Source: Linnemannia hyalina (taxonomy: Eukaryota > Mortierellomycota > Mortierellomycetes > Mortierellales > Mortierellaceae). Taken from it: a DNA stretch of 64,000 bases. This document shows positions 24,401 to 37,114 of this stretch, one piece after another (the first letter of the stretch is position 1; each line of letters begins with the position of its first letter). The notes under the pieces were generated by a model. The model made no database searches and was not told where the DNA came from. It saw nothing but the letters and a program-made list of their open reading frames with translations. Where the stretch lies: assembly GCA_019671135.1 (NCBI GenBank), contig JAHRHY010000015.1, forward strand, positions 186,001 through 250,000, in the 5' to 3' direction. Both the position numbers and the translations under genes were made by a program.

Positions 24401-27400
24401 AAGAGAAGCGTCTCTGGAAAGGAGAGCGTGGTCCGCGGCTAGTGTCGATGAGCTGGAGACATCCTGGTCCTCCTCCATAAGCCCATTTCGCTCCAAAATT
24501 TCGCTCAACAGTCCGGAGCGGATCAGCTTGACAGGTGAACCAGTCAGAAGCAACGATCCATCCTTCAGAAGGGCGACGTAGCTGGCGTCCCGCAGGCAGA
24601 GGCGAACATGGTGGGTGACCAAGATCCGGGTCCTTCCGTTCATCAAAGGGCCCTTGAGACAGTTTTCAAATATGTGACGAGCTGTGTGCGCGTCCACCGC
24701 TGAGAGGCAGTCGTCGAACAACAGATGTTGGGCTCTGGAGTACATGGCTCGGGCCAGCGCCACTCGTTGCTTTTGGCCACCAGAGAGAGTAATGCCTTTC
24801 TCGCCAATCTCGGTCAAATCTCCATGTTCGAAAACCGCGAGATCAGGCAGCAACGCACAAGCTTCCAGGACATGTTGGTATCTTTCAGACTCGTAGGGGG
24901 AGCCGAAGAGGACGTTCTCCCGGATGCTGGCCTGCTGCAGCCATGGATACTGCGAGACATAAGCGACTGAGCCGTGGATATACCCTGTTGAAGGGTCAAC
25001 TATCTTGGACTTTGCCTGAGGGAGGTGAACCGATCCTGAGATCAAATCCATCTCTCGCAATAGGGCCATTAGAAGCGATGTCTTGCCCGATCCCGTCGAT
25101 CCACCTATGTGTTGAATATATAGCGAAAAATAAAGGCTGAAAATGAGAGTCTGTGGGAAGGATAGATCGCCAGCAATTTGATGTCAACAATGAATGTCTG
25201 CGAATTAGAACTTACAGACGAGGCTCAGCTTGCCAACAGGGAAACTGAGCGTCAGGTTGTTGAGCATAAAGGCACCTTGGGATGGAGCCTGATTATCAAA
25301 GGTGTTCGACGAAGCTTTGGTGTGCCACTTGAACGTGGCATTGGTGAAGCCAATCGCGTTGGAGGTCTGGAACGACTGTACTATGGATGTAGGGCTCTGG
25401 ACGACGCTCTCCGGAGTGGCCACGTTAGCAGCATCGGAATACTTGGAGATTTCGCCTTCGTTCAAAAATGCCTCGATTCTCTTCATGCTGACGATCGTCT
25501 CCAACAAATCCGTGATCGAGCCAGGGAGCAAGTTGAGCGGAGCTCGGAGGATGAAGAAGATGGCCATAGATGTAAAGGCAACGTGCGACGAGAGCTCCTT
25601 ATGTTCGAGCTTAGTGTAGGAGGTGAAAGACATCACTGTGACCAGGATAGGCGAAGTGAACCAAAGCAAGGTAAAGAAGGTGTTGATGATGTAAAGGCGG
25701 ACAAAACGGCGAAGTTCTTGGTCGCGCACCTCTATTGTGGTACGAAGTGGAAAGAATTGTGTTGGTAAAAAGCATAGAAACCTTTGCGGTAGAGGTTCTC
25801 AATATCTAAGGCATCAATATTACTTACCCATAATCTTCTTTTGAATCTTCTTCTCCCATGCAAAGAATTTGATCATCCTGATTCCCTGCAAGAGCTCGCT
25901 CATAAGTCCAACTCGGCGATCTCTTGTCTCCATGAGTGACTCCTGGATCTTTGAGTACTTCCTGGCGGCAAAATGGTGGGCTGGGGAAGTCAAGAACATG
26001 ACACCCAATCCAACAAGAGAAGAGGGGCCAAGAAGACCATAAAGCATGACCACTCCAAGGGCAATCTCGATAGGGCCCGTATAAAGGAAAAAGACGGACG
26101 ACCCCATAGATGAAATACGGTTGGCGTCGACCGCCATTAGGTTGGTGATCATGCCAGTATCAGATCGTGCGCCCTTTTTGGTGCTCTCCGAAATGATTCC
26201 TGTCATATCCTTGCGCCTCAATGCCTTCGAGTAGACCTCCGCGCTCAGCATGGCGCGAAGTCGGACGTCAACACGCCGACCATAGTACAGGTTCTGGCCA
26301 AAGGTGACACTTTTCAAGATGTCGCTGACAAGCATCCCAATCACGTAGAGGTACGCCATCTCCTTGGGACTCTTGATGATCACCTTCTCGTCGTGGTATT
26401 CCTCCATGTAGCTCAGAAGTTTGTCCATGAAGTAAGGCATACCAAATGACGCGACCGACGATACGATTCCAAAGACAACGTTGATCCAGATATCTCTGCT
26501 GTTGCTTTCGTAGATTCTCCACAGGAGAGATCTTTGTTTTTCTTGAAGATAGGATCTATGAAGGACGAAAAAAGGGCTTATTAACGCCTGCCATTTTCGT
26601 CAACATTCCTCATCAAAGACATATAGACTCTTGTGGACTGTAAGAGCTGCATGAAAACGATTACGAACCTTGTCCGGGCAAACACTCTGTACATTGGCCG
26701 AGCACGCATCTGATCGGTCAGACTTGGCAAGAATTCCAGCTCCAGCGCTCGCTCGTAGCCCTCCCACATGATGTCGTTCATCCAATTGTAGGTGATCCAG
26801 CGGAAAAACGATGCGTTGACTTCTGTTGAGACTTTTTTACCCTCGAAGTAAACATCCGGTCCCTTGCTCGTGGCGGTGATCACATAAAGGAAAATCGAAG
26901 CCAAGACCATGTTGATAATTGCCAAGCCAAGTTCCGCTTGCATGCGTTGGCGCATCTCTGGTGTTGTGCCTTCCGGCTCAGTGCCCAGGTAGTTGCGATA
27001 ACGGAAGGCGGACCTCGTCCTGATCAACGAGTTCATGAAGGTGAACATTGAGAACACAATAAGCATCCTCCTGATCCGAGACGGCCGCACGATATGCCGC
27101 GTGAATCCTGCCACCATGCACAAGATGAATGCGTACGACTATTGTTGCAAATAAACAAAAAAAAAAACCAGATGGCTTGCGTAAGTTTTCAATTACTACC
27201 TCCAACGCCAAGGGTGGTAAGATTGGACATACCGCAGCCAGCTTATCATCGGTGGAAGAAAAAAAATGTTACTTTACCCAGGCAATTGACTGTGCCACAG
27301 GCATGACAAACCGATAGAGTGGCAGATGTATATGCCCTGGTTGACCATGCCGACCGCCCAGCTCCAGAAACTTCCAGCGAACCAACGCGAGCACCAGGAA

Positions 27401-28399
27401 GCCAACGGCTTGGATTAATGACACCAAGACGAGGGTGATGTCACTGTTGGTAGGGTGGTTGACATATGAATCGGACCGTGGATCCTTGTCCGAATGATCT
27501 TTGGGCTGTAACAGTAAAGAAATATCCTCGGCAGGAGCTGATAATTGCCAAGACAATACACAAAAACAAAGTGCGATCTGGTTAGTCAATTGGTACAAGT
27601 TTGGCTACGTGGATAGTTAAGTGCCGTTTTGTGTTTTGTCGTTGCTGTGTTATTTTCTTTTTGTGCTGTGTGGTAACAGTAGAAAGTTAAGGTAAGGTAG
27701 GGCGACGGTGTCTTGGACTCGTTCTCGCCAACGGATTCGATAATGACTTCCTTAAAGAGTATCCATCCATCCATAGTAGAAAGACAGCGATCGGGTACAT
27801 AAAAAAAACGATAGGAAAAATTACTTACTGGAATTAGCAGACAAGATCCCGCTTGTCCGCCTTGTCAATACCGGTAGTATTGACTGTCTATGTTTCATGG
27901 CATCAGGGTAATTACTGCTGTGATTGTTATTGTTGTTGGTATGGTAATGAGGTCGGTAGTGGGTGGTGCTGTTGTAGCATTCGTATCGGCTCTGATCCTG
28001 TGGGCGGTCTAGCAGAGGCGAAGTAACTGAGGGGCCTCCTGTTCGATATGACGACCTATCAGCTGTTCGGGGCTTCTTCACTCTATCGACACATCGCTCG
28101 AGTAATGGTCGTGCTCCGCATATTGTAAGGGTGAGGACTAGAAAAGAGAGTGGAAGTGTCGTTTCTAAGGCAATCTCTCTGAAGCAGGGTGTCAAGTCCA
28201 GCGTGTCGTCGGTGAGCGGGCCCTAGAAGAAAAAGCAGATTCGCAGTCGATTCAACGATGTGTTAAAAAGGGTGAGTTGGATTGAGTACAGAAGATCGCG
28301 ATTGTGCGAAGGGAACGAAGAGAGTGCTGGAGAGATGAGCAAAGGATAGGGCAGGGAGGAGGAACATACCCAGGTATCGTTGCCGCACCAGGAACTCAT
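21429..28399 (-). CDS. ABCC/MRP-type ABC transporter (full length, with TMD0)
   Basis: Predicted vacuolar or plasma-membrane exporter of glutathione conjugates or other organic anions, 1831 aa. Exons: 28370-28399, 27829-28222, 27278-27537, 26669-27138, 25828-26555, 25216-25731, 24337-25104, 23665-24249, 23200-23567, 22981-23103, 22608-22875, 21798-22517, 21429-21694. The N-terminus ([16 protein letters not shown]) and TMD0 are MRP-like. TMD1 and TMD2 are membrane-rich. NBD1 has Walker [10 protein letters not shown] (about 802), signature [13 protein letters not shown] (about 907) and Walker [15 protein letters not shown], with Asp in place of the catalytic Glu, as usual in ABCC. NBD2 has GRTGSGKST (about 1456), signature FSQGQRQLL and KVIIMDEATASVD with the Glu. 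A Ser/Pro/His-rich insert of roughly 150 residues separates Walker A and the signature in NBD2. The donor at 26667-26668 is GTTCGT, weaker than the others. The signature resembles yeast Ybt1/Vmr1; substrate unknown. Confidence 0.92.
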
Positions 28400-28425
28400 G
28401 TAAACTTTTGTGCAGGAGGTTTATT

Positions 28426-28460
<35 letters not shown>

Positions 28461-30663
28461 CTGAGAAGGTGGATTGATTCGTGAGGTGGATGGACGTTTA
28501 GTTCGTTTAGGGAGTAAGTAGGAGGGTGAGTGCGAGGTGTAGGCGAGAGAATGAGGATGAGGATGTAAGCTACAAGTGATGGAAAGGAAAAGGTATATTG
28601 AGCGAGCGAAGAAGAGTGAGAGAGTGAGAGTTGGTGGCGGTTGTTTGATGAGGTACAAGTGGAAGTGAAATGGAGGTGAGGTGTGATGAATCTATAGCGG
28701 CGATTGCCGAGGAGTGGGAGAAGGGGGAGAGTGTAGAAAGAGTGAGAGAGAAGGGGAGAGAGGAAGAAGACAGGCGAAGAAAAGACAAAGGAGCTGAAAA
28801 GGAGGGAGAAGAGGAGAGAAGTGAGGAGAGAAGAGAGGAAAAGAGATAAAGTCGTTGCGAAGTGGTTGTGTGCTGCCTGTCTGGATAGAATTGAAAGTTA
28901 AAATGGAGGGTAGGAAGAGAGAGAGGTGGCGGGGTGTGGAAAAGAAAGAAGTAAAAGAAGAGAGAGAGAGAGAGGATGAGGAGAAGAGAGAGGCATGCAA
29001 ATTTCAATTGGAAACAGGATGTGGCCAACTGTCACCCGCGGGGCCGTGAAGGAACGCTATTGAAAAGAAAGAAAACAAAGTCGATCGTCCTAGAAGAGAG
29101 AATGGACCCCGAGAAAGGAAGGAGGAGAACAAGAAGCAGAAAACTCTTTTTTTTTTTATTATATTTTTTGTCAACAGAGTCGGTGTAGGTGTGGGTGTGG
29201 GTGAAGGGGTGTGGGTGCGGGCAACCAACCCCCAACCCATAGAAAAAAGGCCTGACTGTGGGAGAGTTGGTCCGTAAAAGGCGATCCATCCATCCATCTC
29301 GCAGAGATAATGTAATAATTGATATACATTTATTTTCATATCTGTTGCCACCATCACCAGCCACTGCATGCTTTTGTTTTCATTCAATGGGACGGGAACA
29401 TTCTATAATTCAATGAGTATCAATCAATCGCACTTCGGACACAAAATGGCCCTGTGCCAGCAGTCTGTTTGTTAGCTGCCACTCGGTCCCTTCGGACATC
29501 TCCTCCGTCTTTGTCTTTGTCCTTTTCCATGTCCTTTCAAAAATTCCGGATTGTTGTTATTTTTCTCCTTTACATTCAACTCATGCCTTTTGATCTGTTG
29601 TCTGTCTCTTTCTCTGTCTGTCTGTGGTTGCACATACACCCTCCCACGCTCTCTCACCCAATTCCAAGGGTGCCATCCTAAATTGGCCTCGATGTCTGCT
29701 GCTGCTGCTGATCCCCCTTGAGCCTTGTACTCTTCCTGACCAAATATGGTTTTGTTGTCGCTTTTTGTTCTTTTTTTTTTTTTCTTTGTTTTTCTTTGAT
29801 CCTCTCGTCTCTTGCAACTTTTGATGGAAGAATTTATTCAAGCAGTTTTTGGTTCTGATCTTGTTCCCCACGAGGGGATAGGCACAACAAGGTAGCCATG
29901 AGGCATGGGTAGAAAAAAAAATGCAAGAAGGGCGGGAATCATGCAAAAATAAAGATTATCTCTTCGATTGCATCAGTGTTGTCTGTCTCGGACCTCAGAC
30001 ATTCAAACATACCAGCCCTTTTCTTTGTTCTCTCTCTCCTATCCCTGTTGTATGCGCTTCCTCATCTTCTGTATATGCGGGGATGCGCGAAAAAGGAACT
30101 CATCCTGGGAAAATTGCTTCCCTTTTCGACAGGAACCATAGGGCCAAAGGAGCCCATTCTCCGAAATAATAAAAACCAAAAAAAAAAACAGAGTTTTTTT
30201 ACTCTCTCTCACCTCTTCTCTCACACCTTCAAGCAAGGTCTATTTTACTGTTTTATTGCAAAACAAGGGCTCCCAGACAAAGCTCCCATCACCACCATGG
30301 AAGGGGAGGGGGGGTCCATGGTTACCACCCTGTTTTACAATACTCTTCTCAATTGCACTTTTATTATTTTTCACACACCTTGGTTTATTTTTTACCTTCT
30401 CTCATTTTTATTCCGAGAATGTCGACATAGCTCTAGCAACACAGAGATCGTTAGACCCAACTCTCTCTCTCTCTCCCTCTCTTCGTTTGCCTCTTCTCTA
30501 AGGCCACTCCACTCTGCATGCATATTCATAGGCATAGGCGTTGCACCAACTCCTTACTGCAATGTGGAAATACCCCAGTGGGATGAGAAAAAAACAATTG
30601 ATTGGTTCTCGTTTATTACCGACAGGACACACACTCTAGCCAAGGCATCAATAAAAAAAGAAG
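28400..30663. other. 2.3-kb intergenic region: ABCC promoter/leader and alpha-actinin 3' flank
   Basis: No supported gene. From about 28560 to 29000 the minus strand is a long pyrimidine tract, as in the leaders of other genes here, so the ABCC transcript may start well upstream. 29000-30650 is AT-rich with homopolymers (T run at 29770) and short open frames that resemble no family. CCATC repeats occur near 29283. No tRNA-like structure was noticed. It is one of the largest gene-free gaps in the window. Confidence 0.55.
28428..28457. repeat. (GT)15 microsatellite
   Basis: Perfect dinucleotide repeat 29 bp upstream of the ABC transporter start codon, in its leader or promoter; it reads (AC)n on the coding strand. 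Confidence 0.9.
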
Positions 30664-33600
30664 CTACTTGCTAAAAACGCTATCAAGGTAAGCTTCATAG
30701 CTGTATCCCTCGCCAACATCAGAGTGAGGCATCGTTGACTGGAGGTAGCTCACAACTGCAGGTGGAAGCATCGACTGCTTCAGATCTAACTCTGTCACAA
30801 ATGGCTTGTCGCCTGCCACCACTCGGAACGATTCACGGACCTGATCGGCCGATGTGCGATCCTCTGTCACTCCGACCATAAACGTAATGAACTAAGTAGA
30901 GAAGTGGAGGTGATTGTTATGATCGACAAGTACATCTTGACACACGTGACAAATCAATGAACGTCCATTCGCTCTTTTCCTCACAACGTACCTGTTCAAA
31001 AGTGACCTCCGCGCCTCCTTGAGTGCATTGTGCAAACACACCAGCAAACTCATCATCCTCATACATGATGCCCAAACTGGCCAATGCGGCGTTGAACTCG
31101 GCCGACGACAACGAGTTGGTCTGGTTGTTGTCAAAGTGGCGGAAAGTGCTTTCAAACTCTTCCAATTGTGCTGGAGTCAAGTTTGTCATATTACGAGAGA
31201 CAATCTATACCATTTACGCGAGAAAAAAACAGAGGTGAGAAAAAAACCAACAAAGCCAGTCGTTTTCAAACAAAACCCCCCTGCATAGTCGTCTGTGCAC
31301 TTCAGAAATGAAAAAGAAAACAATACGCGACAAATATAGACAACAACACTAGCAAACAGAGAGTGTGTGCGCCATTTTCTTTTCTTCCCATACCTGGTTG
31401 GAGATAAAGGCTGACTTCTTTTGCAGAGCCTGTTCAAGCAATCCGAAATCAAACGAAAGGTCGTCGGCAGAGTAAATGGTGTAGTCGTTCTCCTCGATGT
31501 TGGCCTCGACGCACTGGTCATCTAAGCGCTGAATCTGTTCCAAATTGTCACCCATGGATCCAAGATGAGTCCCCAGTTGGCGAACATGGGCCAGTTGCAA
31601 CTATCACCATTCATTCACAAGAAATATGGAACGTTAGGTCTCGTGATCCTCAAAGGTAACGCATTCGTTTGTCGTCTTTGATCACCTATCGCGCATTGGC
31701 ATAGCTGTCAACTTACGTCCAAGTCACCATCGAGTAGAGCCAGCTCGTTCGAGATGCTGTTGACCATGGCTTGGAAACCGTTCGCCTGCTCCGCGAAGTC
31801 GCGTCTCAACTTCTCTTTGATGCTGAATTAGTAGAATACGGAGAAAACGCGAATGGTTAGCGAGACAAGGCCGTCAACGGATCATACTTCCGTACGCAAC
31901 ACAGAACTCGCACGGCCGCAGAAAACACGCCGCTTACTCTCGGATTTTGGCATTGATGAGCCGGTATCTCTTTTCCTCAGATCCCAGGAGTTCCTTCCAG
32001 AAATGGTCGAGGTCCTGTTACAAAGAACAAAATATGTATGAACAGAAGAATGTGGGACAGGGAGAATATTTTTGTTAGTACATGCAAGCTTAGACATCGC
32101 AAATACAAGTCCATGGAAGCAAAAAAGACAAAGAAGAAAATGCACGCATGTAAAACTAGACGTACCTGAAGTGTCAAACCGTGAGGAGGGTAGTATGGCC
32201 TCAGCTCATACGTCTTCAACTTGGTCTGAATGTTACCCAGGAGGGTATCGATATCACGCTTGTCAGCGACCCATGTGCGCTTCAAGGACGTCTTGTAGTT
32301 AATGAACTCGAGAGACTGTCGCTTTGCATCTGCATAGTCTCCTCTGAAAGTCGACGACTCCCATTCGGACTTTTTGTTGTCGATAGCTTGCATCAACTAC
32401 AAGGTGAAATTTGCATGAAAATGAAATGTTAGTTAGTTAGCCAAAGTACATACGCCACAAAACGCGTTTTCGTTACCATACATGGGCATGTTACTTACGG
32501 CCTTGACGCGTCTCTCATAGTCATTTTCCATAGTCCAGACAGACTCCACGACCTCTGCAAACTTGGCGACGCGACGACCAGCAGTGTCGACTTTGCCGAG
32601 CTCGGAAAAGGCATGGAAATATTGCGCGACGTAGGTCATGATGGAGCGCTCATCTGGCTTTGTGATATCGCACACATCTTCCACATCCAGCAGCTTGGGA
32701 ATGTTCAAGTGCTCCTCCGCGACATCAAAGGCCAGCTGAGTGTTGCGATGTCTATCCGACTTGTCCAGCGAATCAAAGTCCAGAAGATCGGGGCGGTGGC
32801 GATGAATCAATGCACAGCTATCACACGGCCACATTCGAGACTTGAGTGTCAGTTGCAGGGCTTTTGAACATAAGCATATATCTCAAGATCGTCCCTATTG
32901 TTCAATTGCTCACAAAGATGTCACCTACAATGCCAAGCCATCAGCCCAACTGTACGTAAAGTCGCGGACATTGACTTCTTGGTAAGGTGCGGTCTTGCGC
33001 TGGCACCACAGCAGCAATCCCTCCTTGGCACTCAAACCCTCCTCGCTAGAGTTGAAAATAGGTGATATTTGCATTAGTTGGATGTACACTCACGCAACTG
33101 TCGTAATGCCGACATGAAGAAGTGGTCCAACACACTTACCTGATGTCGGCGATAGTGAATCTCAGAATAAGGGTCCAGATCATGCCCAAAATCAACTTGA
33201 GGTTCTCGTCCACAATATCTACAGGGAATGAGGGTGTCTTGGTTAAACATATGTCTTTCTCGCTCACATTAATCAGATTCGCACAAATCGACAACCCCCC
33301 GACTCTGTGACAAAAATAAATGAGAGACCTACCCTCAGCTCCAATGTTGGTCAGATTGACTCCACGCTGGCGGATAAATTCAAGGCACTTGTTGACGTTT
33401 TCGACCTTCTGGATGCGCATTCGGGAGACTTTGTTGTATCGGCCGAGACTGGCATCTCCAATGATCTCCTAATGACCGCATTAGACCATTGTTACGCATC
33501 GGTGCATCATCAGTATCGGTTTAATTTCATTTTTGTTCCTGCTTTGTCCTTCCTGCAGTATCATCGACAAACATACCAAGAGCTGGATCAGAGGGACACC

Positions 33601-34481
33601 GTCAGACAGCTGGAGAAGGTTCGAGATCTCTTGATGGCGACCAGCGCTGAGCTTTGTGTTCACCCTAGAGCGTATGTTTCATTGTCAACAGATCAGTGGG
33701 GGTGGGTCAGTCATGCAGTTGAGTGCCTCTGATCGGATGATAATGGAGAAAAAACGACACAAAGGCGCTTACCATTTTGTGAAGGCTGTGGGGTTAGAGG
33801 GAAGAACGAGGAAGAAGCATGGAAACGACACCGCCAGTTCGATGCGGTTCAATTGGTCAGTCAGGGCATACAACGAGACAAGTGTTGAGTAACAAAAGCC
33901 CAAGACAATAGAAAAAATAAAACAATGGTTCCCGCCCAACGGTTCATAATCCAACCGTGACATCATTTGTAGCCGTGTGATTGGCCGGCGCGAAAGGGTC
34001 TGGCTCAACAATCAGCCCCTGTCCCGTTTTTTTTTACGAAAAGCGTCACTTATTCCTGCGGGTCTGTGAGTGTTCGCCCTTGCCGCGCTTTTCTTCTTTC
34101 CTTCCATTGCGGAATGAGACGACTTACTCTTTTGCTGGACAGTCTCCCATGTCTTGTCCATGACTTTGGCTACAAGTGAGGGAATGACATTGGACAAAAG
34201 GTAGGTCGTTTGTTAGTGCACAGTTCGTTTATTTTTCCACGCTTTTGTTCCGCTTGCTTGGCGCTCGTCTGCGATGCTGTGCGCACTCTTTCTGGTAATA
34301 AGAAGTACACTGCAGGTTCGATTGAAAAGCAATCAACCGCAAAGGCTTGTGGTATCCTGCACAATCATTTCTCATATGGGTGTTGATAGCAGACAAGTCC
34401 TGGAGCAGACACAGAGGGCGGCGTACCTGTGTCTTCGACAACCTGGTTGGCTGCAGTTGAGGGGGCGAAGGAGTTTGGCAT
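30664..34481 (-). CDS. ain1: Alpha-actinin (actin cross-linking protein)
   Basis: Antiparallel dimer that bundles F-actin, for example in the contractile ring. 636 aa, the length of fungal alpha-actinins with a short rod. Exons: 34427-34481, 34128-34169, 33773-33785, 33577-33664, 33333-33468, 33140-33218, 32929-33045, 32499-32817, 32166-32396, 31938-32014, 31717-31822, 31394-31600, 30992-31204, 30664-30891. Domains in order: two calponin-homology domains (about 20-240; TFTKWVNTKL, then [16 protein letters not shown] and [17 protein letters not shown]), a rod of two spectrin-like repeats (about 245-490) and a calmodulin-like EF-hand region ([19 protein letters not shown]). The EF loop starts DNNQTNS, so calcium binding is possible in the first hand only. 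Exon 3 is a 13-nt microexon coding TFTKW together with its neighbours. Start chosen because [20 protein letters not shown] splices cleanly into the CH domain. Confidence 0.92.
33773..33785 (-). other. 13-nt microexon of alpha-actinin
   Basis: Flanked by a consensus acceptor (CCACAG) and donor (GTAAGC). It joins exon 2 (...QQKA-phase 1) to exon 4 so that the conserved TFTKW at the start of CH1 is restored. Skipping it would shift the frame, and no other segment of the 460-bp gap supplies this motif. Confidence 0.85.
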
Positions 34482-34881
34482 GATTGTGGGCGATGCTGAG
34501 GTGTTGGTGTTTTGGTGAATATGTGTCGGTGTTTGTTGGGTGTTGGAGTTGGGTTGAGGTGGTTGAGCAAGGTACGTGCGTGTATGTGGGAGGAAGGAAT
34601 AGATTGAAAGTAAGGGAGAAGAGAGGAAAATAGAAATGAGAAAAGAAAGGCGGAAGATGAATTTGGCTGCAGGTGGTGTCGGTCAATAAGAGATATGGTC
34701 AATAAGAGATCAGTGGCTTGTCCTGAGGAAGAGGTTCCTGTTCCTCTCACTCCCGGAACATGAGGACAGTCACTCGGACCTCTTGTTTTCCTCCAAGATG
34801 TTTATTTGAAGAGGGCGATTTCTCCTTTCTTGTCCAACCCTCACCTTCTATTCTTCCCTCCACTCCCCCACACGTCCGACC
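34482..34881. promoter_or_regulatory. Divergent promoter between alpha-actinin and TUF1
   Basis: 400 bp between two divergent start codons. Pyrimidine-rich tracts point each way: CT-rich plus strand at 34830-34880 before TUF1, and CT-rich minus strand at 34560-34660 before alpha-actinin. A 16-bp direct repeat lies in the middle. Confidence 0.65.
34681..34712. repeat. 16-bp direct tandem repeat in a divergent promoter
   Basis: Two copies of GGTCAATAAGAGAT with period 16, at 34681 and 34697, roughly midway between the alpha-actinin and TUF1 start codons. It could be a duplicated regulatory site; this is inference. Confidence 0.8.
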
Positions 34882-37114
34882 ATGTTCTCCCTCCGTGCTG
34901 CTCAAAGACTCGGCTCCAAGGTTACCCCTTGCTCCCAGCGCTGCCTCTCGACCCTCGGTCGTAGCAGTAAGTCTCTCCTTCCTTCAACTCACTCGTCCAT
35001 ACGATTCTCTACACAAGCACTCTCTCGCGTTCTTGCCTTGTGTTTCCGACGAGGCATTCAGGTCCCACGCTCACTTTTACAACCCCCCTTTCTCCTCAAC
35101 GACACTCCCCGCCTCGCTGACCCTCGTAGTCTACTCGAGATCTCCTTTCTTCTTTTTCTCACGTTCACACAGGGCGTCAACATGCAGCACTTTGTCATTT
35201 TTCATTCCTGAATCGATCCTTCAGTCAAAAGATCAGGATCACTTGAAACAAGTAAATGGTGTTCTGAAAAACAGTACTAACTGATCGATCTTCTTTCTTT
35301 TTATTCCGTGTCTTTCGAAAATAGTGCTCGCCACCAACCCTGTCTCGGTTGCCCAGAAGGTCGCCGTAAGTAGAGAGCCGGACCGGATCGCACCCGTGAG
35401 ATAGGGAAACTATCCGATCCATGGAGTACTTTGTCAGTTACCCTGTTTACTAACGCCAAGTTCTATTTCATTCAACCAAATAGTCGACCTTGGTTCAGAC
35501 CTCGGCTGCTCGCACTGCCTTGACTGTTCCCCGCATGGTTGTTCGCCGCACCATGGCCACCGACGGAAAGTTCTCTCGCAACAAGCCTCACGTCAACATT
35601 GGAACCATCGGCCACGTCGATCACGGAAAGACCACCTTGACTGCTGCCATCACTAAGACCCTCGCCTCTTTGGGTCAGGCTGAGTTCAAGGACTACAACC
35701 AGATCGACAAGGCTCCCGAGGAGAAGGCCAGAGGTATCACCATCTCGACCGCTCACGTCGAGTACGAGACCGCCAACAGACATTACGCCCATGTCGACTG
35801 CCCTGGACACGCTGATTACATCAAGAACATGATCACTGGTGCTGCCCAGGTACGCATAACTCTTTATGTTTATCTCTTCATTACTGACTGACTTGCTAAA
35901 TAGCACGACATGGATTCTTCTCCTAACAGCTAGGTTCTTTTTTTTCGCGCTTATAGATGGATGGTGCTATCATTGTCGTCGCCGCCACCGATGGTCAGAT
36001 GCCCCAGACCCGTGAGCACTTGTTGCTCGCCAAGCAGGTCGGTATCCAGAAGTTGGTCGTCTTCATCAACAAGGTCGATGCCGTCGATGATCCAGAGATG
36101 TTGGAGCTCGTCGACATGGAGATGCGCGATGTCCTCACCACCTACGGTTTCGATGGTGAGAACACCCCCATCATCTCGGGATCTGCTCTCTGCGCCTTGG
36201 AGGGTCGCAACAAGGAGATTGGTGAGGATGCCATCATGAAGCTCATGGAAGCCGTCGACACCCACATTGACACCCCCATCCGTGACTTTGAAAAGCCTTT
36301 CTTGATGCCCGTCGAGGGTAAGTACATTTGACTTGTGCCTATGAATTGAATCTGTTTTGGGCGTGCGAAATATGGACATGGACGACAGTGGGATAGGGGA
36401 TAGGGGACCAATTGCAATTTAGTAACACATTGTCTTTCATGCGTGTGTTGCACGATTAGATGTCTTCTCCATTTCTGGTCGTGGTACCGTCGCCACCGGC
36501 CGTGTCGAGCGTGGTACCATCACCAAGGGTGCTGAAATCGAAATTGTCGGTATGGGCCCCAGCTTCAAGACCATCTTGACCGGTATTGAGATGTTCCACA
36601 AGGAGGTAAGAATCTTTTATATCCTTGCTCGCTTAGTTTACTGTTAATTATTTTAATGGCTCCCATAAGGTAGTTAACATTTTCTAATCTTTTCTTCTTT
36701 TGTATATGATAGCTCGACCGTGGTCAGGCTGGTGATAACATGGGTGCTTTGCTCCGTGGTGTCAAGCGTGAGCAGCTTCGCCGTGGTATGGTTCTTGCCC
36801 AGCCCGGCACCGTCAAGGCCTACAAGAAGTTCGCCGCTTCGCTCTACATCTTGACCAAGGATGAGGGTGGACGTCACACTGGATTCTTGAACAACTACCG
36901 CCCCCAGATGTTCGTCCGTACCTCGGATGTCACTGTCACATTGACCCACCCTCCAGAGGAGGAGGATGCCGAGAAGATGGTCTTGCCCGGAGATAACGTC
37001 ACCATGAACTGCGAGCTCACCAACGGAGTCCCATTGGAGAAGGGTCAGCGCTTCACCATTCGTGAGGGTGGCCGCACCGTCGGTACCGGTGTCATCTCTG
37101 AGTTGATGGAGTAA
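34882..37114 (+). CDS. TUF1: Mitochondrial elongation factor Tu
   Basis: GTPase that delivers aminoacyl-tRNA to the mitochondrial ribosome. Exons 34882-34966, 35325-35365, 35484-35849, 35957-36317, 36460-36605 and 36713-37114 give 466 aa. Residues 1 to about 60 form a basic, Ser/Arg-rich presequence ([13 protein letters not shown]..., later [27 protein letters not shown]), as expected for matrix import. GTP-binding motifs are complete: GHVDHGKT (G1), RGIT (G2), DCPGH (G3), NKVD (G4) and a GSALCALEG region (G5). Domains II and III follow ([18 protein letters not shown]; end [10 protein letters not shown]). Similarity to bacterial EF-Tu is very high, consistent with endosymbiotic origin. The long first intron (358 nt) interrupts the presequence. 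The 5' leader is pyrimidine-rich, and an AATAAA signal lies near 37193. Confidence 0.96.

Noticed and set aside
29976..30674. 232-codon open frame on the plus strand between ABCC and alpha-actinin
   Set aside because: Low-complexity Ser/Leu/Phe sequence from pyrimidine-rich DNA with no recognisable domain. It also overlaps the alpha-actinin stop region.
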